A DNA stretch of 31,410 nucleotides from CAJQGY01 sp964417685 (GTDB taxonomy: Bacteria; Pseudomonadota; Gammaproteobacteria; Magnimaribacterales; D2472), in NCBI GenBank assembly GCA_964417685.1, contig CAYQIT010000009.1:1-31410 (forward strand), given 5' to 3'. The notes beneath the pieces are model-generated. The model was not told the DNA's origin, searched no databases, and saw only the letters and a list, made by a program, of their open reading frames with translations. This document shows, one piece after another, positions 16,746 through 23,374 of the stretch. Numbering within the stretch: the first letter of the stretch is position 1; every line of letters begins with the position of its first letter. Both the position numbers and the translations under genes were made by a program.

Positions 16746-16827
16746 CTCAGCAATTCTCTCCCCCCTAAAGTAGGTTGCTGAATCCTCTGAAATTTTTGGA
16801 GGGCCCCTATGCCCTCCAAGATTTTTT
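16746..16827 (+). ncRNA. Candidate small RNA with C-rich bulge and intrinsic terminator
   Basis: An RNA of roughly 82 bases is predicted between a good promoter and a strong terminator. TCAGCAA (16747-16753) pairs perfectly with TTGCTGA (16775-16781). Inside, CCTA (16764-16767) pairs with TAGG (16771-16774), leaving a ten-base bulge, TTCTCTCCCC, on the 5' side. A terminator hairpin completes the RNA. The CCCCCTAA string is complementary to the Shine-Dalgarno region of the divergent beta-oxidation gene. I recognise no known RNA family: it is not 6S, 4.5S, tmRNA, RNase P RNA or tRNA. Expression is inferred, not seen. Confidence 0.55.
16796..16827 (+). terminator. Rho-independent terminator of the small-RNA candidate
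   Basis: TTGGAGGGC (16796-16804) and GCCCTCCAA (16811-16819) form a perfect nine-pair stem with a six-base loop, CCCTAT, followed by GA and six T residues (16822-16827). Read on the minus strand there is no comparable T tract, so it acts on plus-strand transcripts. Confidence 0.85.
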
Positions 16828-16846
16828 AAATAGATTAAGATATAAT

Positions 16847-16933
16847 ATGAATAAGTTTAAAGACACATTTGAAGTTTTATTTTTAGTAACGCTATTCGTT
16901 TCATCAGTTTTAGCTATTACGCCAACTGTCTAA
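16847..16933 (+). CDS. Possible 28-residue membrane peptide
   Basis: A small open frame starts at ATG 16847 and encodes 28 residues: a charged N-terminus (MNKFKDTFE), a hydrophobic stretch (VLFLVTLFVSSVLA) and a short tail (ITPTV). It would be a single-span membrane peptide or resemble a signal sequence without a mature part. It lies between the small-RNA terminator and the glutathione peroxidase gene. No convincing Shine-Dalgarno sequence precedes it, and TATAAT overlaps the start region (16841-16846). I recognise no family. In AT-rich DNA such a frame can arise by chance, so the call is tentative. Confidence 0.25.
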   Translation: MNKFKDTFEVLFLVTLFVSSVLAITPTV

Positions 16934-16947
16934 CCACTTAACTTATT

Positions 16948-16953
16948 TATAAT
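16948..16953 (+). promoter_or_regulatory. -10 hexamer six bases before the glutathione peroxidase ATG
   Basis: A perfect TATAAT is followed by six bases (ATTTAT) and then the ATG at 16960, so the predicted transcription start falls on or next to the start codon. No Shine-Dalgarno sequence is present and the -35 region is weak. Leaderless expression is the simplest reading. Confidence 0.45.
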
Positions 16954-16959
16954 ATTTAT

Positions 16960-17481
16960 ATGAAAAAAATCTATCTACTGCTATTTCTATCATTTCCATC
17001 TTTAGCATGCTCAGAATTGCTAAACACTGATATGAGAAAGCTAGATTCAGCTGAAAGCTTGAATTTATGTGAATATAAAAATGATGTAATACTTGTTGTC
17101 AATGTCGCCAGCAGATGTGGATTTACTTATCAATACGAAGGACTTCAAGCCTTATACGATAATTATAAAGATAGGGGTTTTACTGTTTTAGGCATCCCAT
17201 CAAGAGATTTTCTCTTTCAAGAATACAGAGATGAAAAAGATACTGCAGAGTTTTGTTCAACAGAATATGGGGTTGAATTTCCAATGTTTGCAACAACAAA
17301 GGTAACAGGAAAAAAAGCCCATCCTTTTTATAAAAAACTTACAGCTCAAAGCGGCATATCCCCAACATGGAACTTTAATAAATATTTAATTTCTAGAGAG
17401 GGTGTTGTCACAGATACTTTTGATAAGAAGATTGAACCAAATTCATTAGAGCTATTGTCTAGAATAGAATCTTTGCTTTAA
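16960..17481 (+). CDS. Exported glutathione peroxidase-family peroxidase
   Basis: The 173-residue protein is a thiol peroxidase of the GPx family that reduces hydrogen peroxide or lipid peroxides. An N-terminal signal peptide (about residues 1-17) predicts export to the periplasm; the Cys17 context SLAC is not a clear lipobox. NVASRCGFT contains the peroxidatic Cys53. Gln87 (FQE) and Trp137-Asn138 (WNFNKYL) complete the catalytic tetrad. The usual FPCNQF segment reads IPSRDF, lacking its cysteine. Cys99 (EFCSTEYGVEFPMF) sits where thioredoxin-dependent members have a resolving cysteine, so a thioredoxin-type reductant is more likely than glutathione. Its stop is four bases from convergent rpiA. 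Confidence 0.88.
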   Translation: MKKIYLLLFLSFPSLACSELLNTDMRKLDSAESLNLCEYKNDVILVVNVASRCGFTYQYEGLQALYDNYKDRGFTVLGIPSRDFLFQEYRDEKDTAEFCSTEYGVEFPMFATTKVTGKKAHPFYKKLTAQSGISPTWNFNKYLISREGVVTDTFDKKIEPNSLELLSRIESLL

Positions 17482-17485
17482 TTTC

Positions 17486-18121
17486 CTAGGCAATAAATAC
17501 AGTCTTAGGCTTATTTATTGCAAATATTCCGTTATCCACAACACCTGCAATTGAATTTAAACTCATTTCCATTTCTAGGCTATCAGATAAATCAAGCCCC
17601 TTAACATCAATTATTTGATTTCCCTGGTCTGTAATAAAGGACTGCCTATATATTGGAGTTCCTCCCATAGATACTATTTTTCTAGATACCAAACTTCTGC
17701 TTTCAGGTATGACCTCAATAGGCAAAGGAAATTTACCAAGCTGCTTAACAAGTTTTGACTCATCAACGATACAAATAAAATGATCGGATGCTGATGCAAC
17801 AATTTTTTCTCTGGTATGAGCTCCACCACCACCTTTTATTAATGATTTATCATCGGCAACTTCGTCAGCGCCATCAATATAAAAAGCTATTTCTCTAATA
17901 TTATTAAGGTCATAGACAATGATGCCTGCTTCCTTAAGAAGTGCAGTAGATCTTTCTGAGCTAGAGACAGCGCCTTTGAATAAATGTTTATATGCTTTTA
18001 ATTCTTCTATAAAAAAATTGACGGTTGTGCCCGTTCCTATGCCAAGAATCATTTCAGAAGATAATTTTCTATGTAAATATTCAATTGCTTGTTTAGCAAC
18101 ATTTATCTTTGAGCCACTCAT
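17486..18121 (-). CDS. rpiA: Ribose-5-phosphate isomerase A
   Basis: RpiA interconverts ribose-5-phosphate and ribulose-5-phosphate in the non-oxidative pentose phosphate pathway. The 211-residue protein contains ILGIGTGTTVNFFIEEL near residue 30, FYIDGADEVADDKSLIKGGG near residue 80 with the conserved DGADE, and the catalytic-region TREKIVASASDHFICIVDESK. The ATG at 18121 is chosen over an in-frame TTG five codons upstream because it matches the family N-terminus. TATTAT on the minus strand lies six bases upstream. The gene is divergent from ilvA, a neighbour pair also found in other gammaproteobacteria. Confidence 0.95.
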   Translation of the reverse strand: MSGSKINVAKQAIEYLHRKLSSEMILGIGTGTTVNFFIEELKAYKHLFKGAVSSSERSTALLKEAGIIVYDLNNIREIAFYIDGADEVADDKSLIKGGGGAHTREKIVASASDHFICIVDESKLVKQLGKFPLPIEVIPESRSLVSRKIVSMGGTPIYRQSFITDQGNQIIDVKGLDLSDSLEMEMSLNSIAGVVDNGIFAINKPKTVFIA

Positions 18122-18126
18122 GCAGT

Positions 18127-18133
18127 TATAATA
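18127..18133. promoter_or_regulatory. Overlapping back-to-back -10 elements of rpiA and ilvA
   Basis: The plus-strand hexamer TATAAT (18127-18132) and the minus-strand hexamer TATTAT (18133-18128) share five base pairs. The first would start ilvA transcription near 18139, the second rpiA transcription at its ATG. Neither has a strong -35. Sharing implies that RNA polymerase could open the site in only one direction at a time. Confidence 0.45.
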
Positions 18134-18157
18134 CAAGAAAAATACATTTTAAAAATA

Positions 18158-19711
18158 ATGTTGAGAATAAAAATTAAAAAAACTGGAAGCTACAACAGCT
18201 CTAAAAAATATATTGATCTTATTGAGAAGGCATCTGTCTATGATATTGCTATTAACTCACCAATAACGTTTGCTCCGAATATATCTCAAAAAGAAAAAAA
18301 TAAGATTTTTTTAAAAAGGGAAGACTTACAACCAGTTTTTTCATTCAAGAATCGCGGTGCTTATAATAAAATAGTAAATTTGACGTCAAAGCAAAAAAAT
18401 GCCGGAGTTATTGCTGCATCAGCAGGGAATCATGCTCAAGGTGTTGCTGTTTCTTGTAAAAAACTAAAAATTAATTGCTTGATTGTTATGCCAATAACAA
18501 CACCAGAAATAAAGGTAAAGGCTGTAAAACGACATGGAGCAAAGGTACTTCTCCATGGAGACAATTATGATGCTGCTGTAAAAGAAGCTAAAAAGATTGC
18601 TAAAAGTAAAAACTTTGCTTTTGTGCATCCGTTTGATGATAAATACACAATTGCAGGCCAGGGAACAATTGGTAAAGAAATCTTAGAATCTGATCAAGAG
18701 CTTGATGTTGTTTTTGTTCCAGTTGGAGGAGGGGGTCTGCTTGCTGGTGTCTCTGCATGGATATCTCAGAAGGCAAAGAAAGTTAAACTTATCGGAGTTG
18801 AAGTTGAGGATTCTGCATGTCTCGCAGAAGCCATTAAAGCAAATAAAAGAGTTAGGCTTAAAGAAGTGGGCTTATTCGCAGATGGCGTTGCAGTTGAGCA
18901 AGTTGGAAAAAATAATTTTGATGTGATTAAAGAATGCGTAGATGAGGTTATTACGGTTAGTGTTGATGAGGTATGCGCTGCGGTAAAAGATATATTTGAA
19001 GACACAAGGGTATTATCAGAGCCAGCAGGAGCTTTAGCCCTGGCTGGTCTAAAGACATACTCAAAGAAAGTCAAAGGCAAAAACCTTCTAGCAATTAGTA
19101 GTGGAGCGAATGTTAATTTTCAACGATTAAGTTTTATTGTTGAAAGATCTGAGCTTGGTGAAGATAGAGAAAAAATATTGAGCATTCAAATCCCTGAAAA
19201 GCCTGGAAGTTTTATCAGGCTAGCAAAGATGTTTGGAAACTTTCAAATTTCTGAATTTAATTATCGAAAATCTTCTTCATCTTTGGCCTATGTGTTAGTA
19301 GGAATTAGAACAAATACTGATGCTTCATATGAAGCTCTAAAGAAAAGACTCAAGAAGCAAAAATATACCTTCGATGATTTAACAAAAAATGAAATTTCTA
19401 ATGATCATCTGAGGCATATGGTTGGAGGAAGAATAAATCATTCTCTTAATCCAAATATTAAAGAGAGAATTTTTAGTACTGAGTTTCCTGAAAGGCCTAG
19501 AGCGCTTTTAAGCTTTCTTGAATCATTTGGGAGCAAATGGAATATCTCACTTTTTCACTATAGAAACCTTGGCTCAGCATTTGGAAAAGTCTTAATAGGC
19601 ATAGAAGATGGTGAAAAAAATACATCTAAACTTATAAAACAGTTAGGTAAAACTAAAGTTTCTTTCTCAGAAGAAACTGAAAATAAAGCATATAAAAAAT
19701 ACCTTAGGTAA
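18158..19711 (+). CDS. ilvA: Threonine deaminase, biosynthetic
   Basis: IlvA is a pyridoxal-phosphate enzyme converting threonine to 2-oxobutanoate, the first committed step of isoleucine synthesis. The 517-residue length matches long biosynthetic forms with two C-terminal ACT-like regulatory domains (about residues 335-515), which normally bind isoleucine and valine. The catalytic domain shows the cofactor lysine (Lys64) in FSFKNRGAYN, SAGNHAQGVA, and the phosphate-binding GGGGLLAGVSAW. In the regulatory part, PEKPGSFIRL and PERPRALLSFL are parallel motifs from each ACT copy. The N-terminus is a few residues longer than strictly needed, but no better start exists. The stop abuts the convergent DUF5916 gene. 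Confidence 0.95.
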   Translation: MLRIKIKKTGSYNSSKKYIDLIEKASVYDIAINSPITFAPNISQKEKNKIFLKREDLQPVFSFKNRGAYNKIVNLTSKQKNAGVIAASAGNHAQGVAVSCKKLKINCLIVMPITTPEIKVKAVKRHGAKVLLHGDNYDAAVKEAKKIAKSKNFAFVHPFDDKYTIAGQGTIGKEILESDQELDVVFVPVGGGGLLAGVSAWISQKAKKVKLIGVEVEDSACLAEAIKANKRVRLKEVGLFADGVAVEQVGKNNFDVIKECVDEVITVSVDEVCAAVKDIFEDTRVLSEPAGALALAGLKTYSKKVKGKNLLAISSGANVNFQRLSFIVERSELGEDREKILSIQIPEKPGSFIRLAKMFGNFQISEFNYRKSSSSLAYVLVGIRTNTDASYEALKKRLKKQKYTFDDLTKNEISNDHLRHMVGGRINHSLNPNIKERIFSTEFPERPRALLSFLESFGSKWNISLFHYRNLGSAFGKVLIGIEDGEKNTSKLIKQLGKTKVSFSEETENKAYKKYLR

Positions 19712-22003
19712 TTAATATTTCAATCTAATTTTTATGGATATGGCTTCATTTGCTGGGTTGCTCCAAGCATCTTCAAATAGGTTTAAGAAATCATTATTTT
19801 CATTATCTAGAGATACATCACCGCCCTTTGAATAAATAAGATAGATATTTGAGAGAGGAGCAAATTCATATTTATAGCGCAACTGAAGGGCAGCTTGACC
19901 AATGCTAAAGGAGTCTATTCCATTTCCATTTTCTGATAAATAGCCCTGCTCATTAACAGATAAGCCTATGGGAGATTTAGATTTTAGGGCTATAAATTGA
20001 GATTTCAACCTTAACTCATGCTTTAGGCCTCTATACCAATTGAGATTAAAAGATATTTCTCTTCTTCCAAGGTCGCTAGATGAGAGCTGGTTTTGTTCTA
20101 TCCATCTTAGCCACTCCTTTTCTTTTTTAGCTATTAGATTGATCCCAAATGTTAAGTTCTCATCAAAAGAATATTTGGCTCCAAGCTTATAAAACTCTTT
20201 CTTATATCCATTTGAGCCCCATGTTTTGTATTTCGGGGACTTATCAAAACTAATTCGCCAGTCATATTCAAAACTGCTAGATATAATCCCTTCATAATCA
20301 AGAGTGATGCTTTGAGAGGATTTAATTTTTGCAAACGGATAAATAGGATTTTTTCTTGTAATGGTTGTATTTTTTCCTGATGATTTAAATGTAAAGAAAG
20401 CATTAAACTTTGAACCATCTTTATAAAAATATTCTATCTGTGGGTTTATAAAAACTGGGTTAGTATTGCCATTAGTGTCGCCGCTGATTGACCACCAAAC
20501 AGAAACTTCTGAAGAATTTAGACTTGAGTCGTTGCCATAATTTGTTTGTTGCTTAGAAGAGCGAGAGCTTAATTGGAAATAATCTGAATCTTTAAGATAT
20601 CCAAAATCATTAAGATCTAAACTTTTATCAAAATACCTAAACGTTGTATTTGTACTTTGATCCTTATTTGGCCTATACCTTATAGATGACTTTAATCCAT
20701 AACCAGTTGACTCATTAGTTCTAGATGATAAAAGAGTGGAAGTTAATCTAATTTTTTCAGTAAATATCTTATCGAAATCAAATGCATTTACTGTAGAGCT
20801 TTCATTTAAAAGTCTATTGCTTACATGAGTCACTACATGCCCAAAAGTTAAGTTATTTATATTTTTTCTTGATCTAATGGCAGTAAACTCTCTCCCAGTT
20901 GAATAAGTTTCATCAGATTCTTTTGCAATAAAAACTCCTAAATCTAGGTCATCTCTCTTTTCAGTTATTCGAAATGCATAATCTAAATCTGAATATAATT
21001 TTTCTGAGGCTTGGCAGGCTAGCTCATCATCAAATTTAGAGCAATCATAGTCTGGCGCAGCACCAATTCTTCGTGTGTTAATAACTGAAAATTTATCTCT
21101 ATCTTTAATAGTAAATAGCGATTGATTCTCCGTAAAAAAAGCACGTTTTTCGCTTAAGAAAGTTTCTTGCGCTGAGAAATTTACAACCAAATCATCACTT
21201 TCGGCTTGCCCAAAATCTGGATTTATAGTCATATTAATTTGCCTACCAGTTCCAGTATTCCAGAAAATATCAGCACCTAGTCTATTTGTCTTAGAGTCCA
21301 TGACCGAATCATTAAATGAAGAGGCATATGGAAAGATAGATAATTTTGATGCTGAAAAATTCTTTACGGAAACTTTAGACAGCCTTGAAAGAAATTTATT
21401 TCTTGAATATGAGCTTTTAATACTGCTGATCCAAATGTTTTCTTCATATATGTATCTACCGAACATTATCCTAATATCTCTTAGCTCGCCTTCATTTTTT
21501 GGTAGTGTAGTAACAGTCCAGGGGATAAAAAATTCTGAACTCCAGTAATCCTCACCCTTTGTGGTTAAACCACTCCAGTCACCATCCCAATCCCTGTTAA
21601 GATCATTTCCATTTGTAAAAGTACCATCAACTTGAGTGCCTGCGGAGCTCAGAGCAAATTCATAAGCCTCAACTCCATTATTACCAAAATCAATTACAAC
21701 AACATTTGTGTCTGACTCATTTAAGATGTCTCGTGAAGATTTAATGCTTCGTAGTTTTTTTATATTTTGATAGTTTTTGAATGAGATAAAAATTCCTTCT
21801 TCATTTGAAATGAGACGGGCCTCTGTCTTTAAGGAGGGCTTATTTAATGAGAATGGATATACAGTATAAAAAACATCAATACTTTTTGAATCTTCCCACT
21901 CAGCGTCATTTATTACACCATCAAGCTCTACGGAATTGATATCGTTAGAGGTAAGTAAGATAATTAAAATTAAAAGTTTTTTCAAATTTTTTCTATAAGT
22001 CAT
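19712..22003 (-). CDS. DUF5916 outer-membrane-type protein with CBM9-like N-terminal domain
   Basis: The 763-residue protein starts with a signal peptide (KKLLILIILLTSNDINS), followed by a family 9 carbohydrate-binding-like domain (about residues 27-200) opening with LDGVINDAEWEDSKSI. The long remainder, rich in alternating polar and aromatic residues and ending in a terminal tyrosine (ISIKIRLKY), looks like a DUF5916-type beta-barrel. SEKRAFFTENQSLF resembles a conserved DUF5916 segment. Such proteins are frequent in marine bacteria that use polymers, but their transport substrate or function is not established. It sits among housekeeping genes with no linked glycoside hydrolase or TonB receptor. 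An inverted repeat lies just before the ATG. Confidence 0.8.
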   Translation of the reverse strand: MTYRKNLKKLLILIILLTSNDINSVELDGVINDAEWEDSKSIDVFYTVYPFSLNKPSLKTEARLISNEEGIFISFKNYQNIKKLRSIKSSRDILNESDTNVVVIDFGNNGVEAYEFALSSAGTQVDGTFTNGNDLNRDWDGDWSGLTTKGEDYWSSEFFIPWTVTTLPKNEGELRDIRIMFGRYIYEENIWISSIKSSYSRNKFLSRLSKVSVKNFSASKLSIFPYASSFNDSVMDSKTNRLGADIFWNTGTGRQINMTINPDFGQAESDDLVVNFSAQETFLSEKRAFFTENQSLFTIKDRDKFSVINTRRIGAAPDYDCSKFDDELACQASEKLYSDLDYAFRITEKRDDLDLGVFIAKESDETYSTGREFTAIRSRKNINNLTFGHVVTHVSNRLLNESSTVNAFDFDKIFTEKIRLTSTLLSSRTNESTGYGLKSSIRYRPNKDQSTNTTFRYFDKSLDLNDFGYLKDSDYFQLSSRSSKQQTNYGNDSSLNSSEVSVWWSISGDTNGNTNPVFINPQIEYFYKDGSKFNAFFTFKSSGKNTTITRKNPIYPFAKIKSSQSITLDYEGIISSSFEYDWRISFDKSPKYKTWGSNGYKKEFYKLGAKYSFDENLTFGINLIAKKEKEWLRWIEQNQLSSSDLGRREISFNLNWYRGLKHELRLKSQFIALKSKSPIGLSVNEQGYLSENGNGIDSFSIGQAALQLRYKYEFAPLSNIYLIYSKGGDVSLDNENNDFLNLFEDAWSNPANEAISIKIRLKY

Positions 22004-22008
22004 TCGGC

Positions 22009-22025
22009 CAGCAATTTTATTGCTG
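22009..22025 (-). repeat. Inverted repeat in the DUF5916 gene leader
   Basis: CAGCAAT (22009-22015) and ATTGCTG (22019-22025) form a perfect seven-pair hairpin with a three-base loop. Its end is five bases from the ATG of the DUF5916 gene, where a Shine-Dalgarno sequence would be expected. No T tract follows in either direction, so it is more likely a translation-control structure or operator than a terminator. Confidence 0.5.
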
Positions 22026-22049
22026 AAGGTTATAAATGTAAAGTATATT

Positions 22050-22625
22050 TTACAATCTTAAATTGAAATTATAAATATTTTCTTCAGTTATAACCAGGCT
22101 ATACCTCATATCATGAGACTCTTTAAATTCATCTGAAAGTATCTGATATTCATATGCCAACCCTATAGTTATTGGAGCATGTTCTATCTTATCTGAGTTA
22201 AAAATCCTATCAAAATATCCACCCCCATAACCAAGTCTATACCCAGAAGCATCAACCCCAACAAGTGGTATAACCGCAAGTGAGAGATCTAATGGATTTA
22301 CAAAATCATTATTTATTAACTCAGGTATCCCATATTTGTTATTAACAAATTCTGGATTCAAAGGGCTTTTATTGAATGTCATCTTGTGATTTTCACCAAC
22401 TTTTGGATAATAAACTTCTATTTTTCGTTTACATGCCTGTAAAAATATCTCATCAGTACTAATCTCACTTCTTATATTTTTATACAGCAGTATTTTTTCT
22501 GCATCATTAAAAATATCTGTTTTGATTAAACTTTCTTGAATTTTAATTTTAGAAGAATTTATAAACTCATCAGATAAAGATTGCCCCCGCTCTAAGAGTT
22601 GCTTTCTTAATCTATTTTTTTTCAT
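22050..22625 (-). CDS. fthC: 5-formyltetrahydrofolate cyclo-ligase
   Basis: This cytoplasmic enzyme (also called YgfA or Fau) uses ATP to convert 5-formyl- to 5,10-methenyl-tetrahydrofolate. The 191-residue protein has the basic N-terminal KKNRLRKQLLERG, the segment VYYPKVG, PLVGVDASGYRLGYGGGYFDR with the conserved glycine-rich motif, and GLAYEYQ near the C-terminus. ATG 22625 is selected because an in-frame ATG at 22661 would add 12 codons that read through the 3' arm of 6S RNA and are foreign to the family. Position directly after 6S RNA and zapA is conserved in gammaproteobacteria. No Shine-Dalgarno sequence is evident. Confidence 0.93.
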   Translation of the reverse strand: MKKNRLRKQLLERGQSLSDEFINSSKIKIQESLIKTDIFNDAEKILLYKNIRSEISTDEIFLQACKRKIEVYYPKVGENHKMTFNKSPLNPEFVNNKYGIPELINNDFVNPLDLSLAVIPLVGVDASGYRLGYGGGYFDRIFNSDKIEHAPITIGLAYEYQILSDEFKESHDMRYSLVITEENIYNFNLRL

Positions 22626-22640
22626 AAATATACGGAGGCT

Positions 22641-22811
22641 AACAAACCAGATCACCGCCATGCATCTTACCTGAACCGAAAGGTCAGGTGGTGAATATCA
22701 TTCTAAATCAGGCTTCCCTAATAGGTACTGCACAACAATAGAAGAGGAATATCACCTATTTATAAGTATCGGTTCAAATTTATTGATACATTAGCATGTG
22801 AACCAGAATGT
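22641..22811 (-). ncRNA. ssrS: 6S RNA
   Basis: 6S RNA mimics an open promoter and sequesters housekeeping RNA polymerase in stationary or slow growth. Location between zapA and fthC is the classical gammaproteobacterial site. On the minus strand I see GAACCGATACTT near the 5' part, GGAAGCCTGATTT after the central region, then TATTCACCACCTGACC with a TTTC loop and GGTTCAGG, and the closing GGCGGTGATCTGG. These align with corresponding segments of E. coli 6S RNA. The ends (22798-22806 with 22647-22655) can pair to form the terminal stem. The 5' end is set from its promoter, and the 3' end is approximate. Confidence 0.9.
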
Positions 22812-22817
22812 ATATCA

Positions 22818-22846
22818 ATTATAAATTAGTTGATTAAATTGTTGAA
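22818..22846 (-). promoter_or_regulatory. Promoter of 6S RNA
   Basis: On the minus strand TTCAAC (22846-22841) and a perfect TATAAT (22823-22818) are separated by 17 bases. The predicted start, near 22811, coincides with the 5' end of the conserved 6S RNA terminal stem. It lies just downstream of the zapA stop, so 6S RNA need not depend on readthrough from zapA. Confidence 0.6.
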
Positions 22847-22854
22847 GGAGAATT

Positions 22855-23115
22855 CTATAAAACAGATTCTATCCTTCTGATCAAATTATCAATGTCTCCT
22901 GCGCTAGCATTGTTGACTTGTCCAGGCGACCTTTCTCCATTAATAGCCTTATTTGCAAGACTTAATCCAGCAATAACTAGTGCATTTTGTTTATCAGAAA
23001 TCTTGTCTAGTTCTTCGTTTAGCAAAGCAGCAGACTTAAGTAATTGTTCTTTCTCATCAGAAGGGCAAGAAAGGGTAAGGTCTCTTCCAAAAATTCTAAG
23101 CTGGACAGTTTCCAT
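22855..23115 (-). CDS. zapA: Cell division protein ZapA
   Basis: ZapA stabilises FtsZ protofilament bundles at the division ring. The 86-residue protein opens with VQLRIFGRDLTLSCPSDEKE, the globular head typical of the family, and continues with a helical region including NALVIAGLSLANKAI, expected to form the dimer coiled coil. ATG 23115 is preferred because AGGTGG lies five bases upstream; a GTG three codons earlier would also be in frame. With that ATG it begins one base after the zapB-like stop. 6S RNA and fthC follow, an order conserved across gammaproteobacteria. Confidence 0.9.
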   Translation of the reverse strand: METVQLRIFGRDLTLSCPSDEKEQLLKSAALLNEELDKISDKQNALVIAGLSLANKAINGERSPGQVNNASAGDIDNLIRRIESVL

Positions 23116-23116
23116 A

Positions 23117-23311
23117 TTAGCCACCTGCTTTCACCCTTTCAATTTGGTCATTGAGTGAACGTATTTCCTTGTTTTGTAGCAATTTAGTTTTTTTCCACTC
23201 TCTTTCTTTATGAATATAAGAATCTATAATGCCTTTTTGCTCTTCAAATCTAACAATTAGCTCATCTAGCTTTTTTTCTAATAGTACAAGCGAATCATTA
23301 TTATTTTCCAT
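23117..23311 (-). CDS. ZapB-like coiled-coil protein (TIGR02449 type)
   Basis: A 64-residue, highly charged, entirely helical protein with heptad-like spacing (LVLLEKKLDELIVRFEEQ, then IRSLNDQIERVK) immediately upstream of zapA. Small proteins of this TIGR02449/ZapB-like type occupy this position in many gammaproteobacteria and are assumed to act with ZapA in cell division, though direct evidence for this subgroup is limited. It is divergent from pepP, and its start region (23303-23322) is an inverted copy of the pepP start region. No Shine-Dalgarno sequence is present, and TAAACT lies five bases before the ATG. Confidence 0.8.
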   Translation of the reverse strand: MENNNDSLVLLEKKLDELIVRFEEQKGIIDSYIHKEREWKKTKLLQNKEIRSLNDQIERVKAGG

Positions 23312-23374
23312 AATTTAGTTTAATTCTTATGGAATAAATAGGGAAGTTTGTTTTATAAAAGAGTAAAATAAATT

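Noticed and set aside
16738..16773. A short leader-peptide frame (MMLSAILSPLK) over the small-RNA candidate
   Set aside because: Both possible ATGs lie within or directly after the -10 hexamer, upstream of the predicted transcription start, so they would not be in the RNA.
22626..22661. A 12-codon upstream extension of fthC starting at ATG 22661
   Set aside because: The added residues are read from the 3' arm of 6S RNA and are not part of the family; ATG 22625 gives the expected basic N-terminus.
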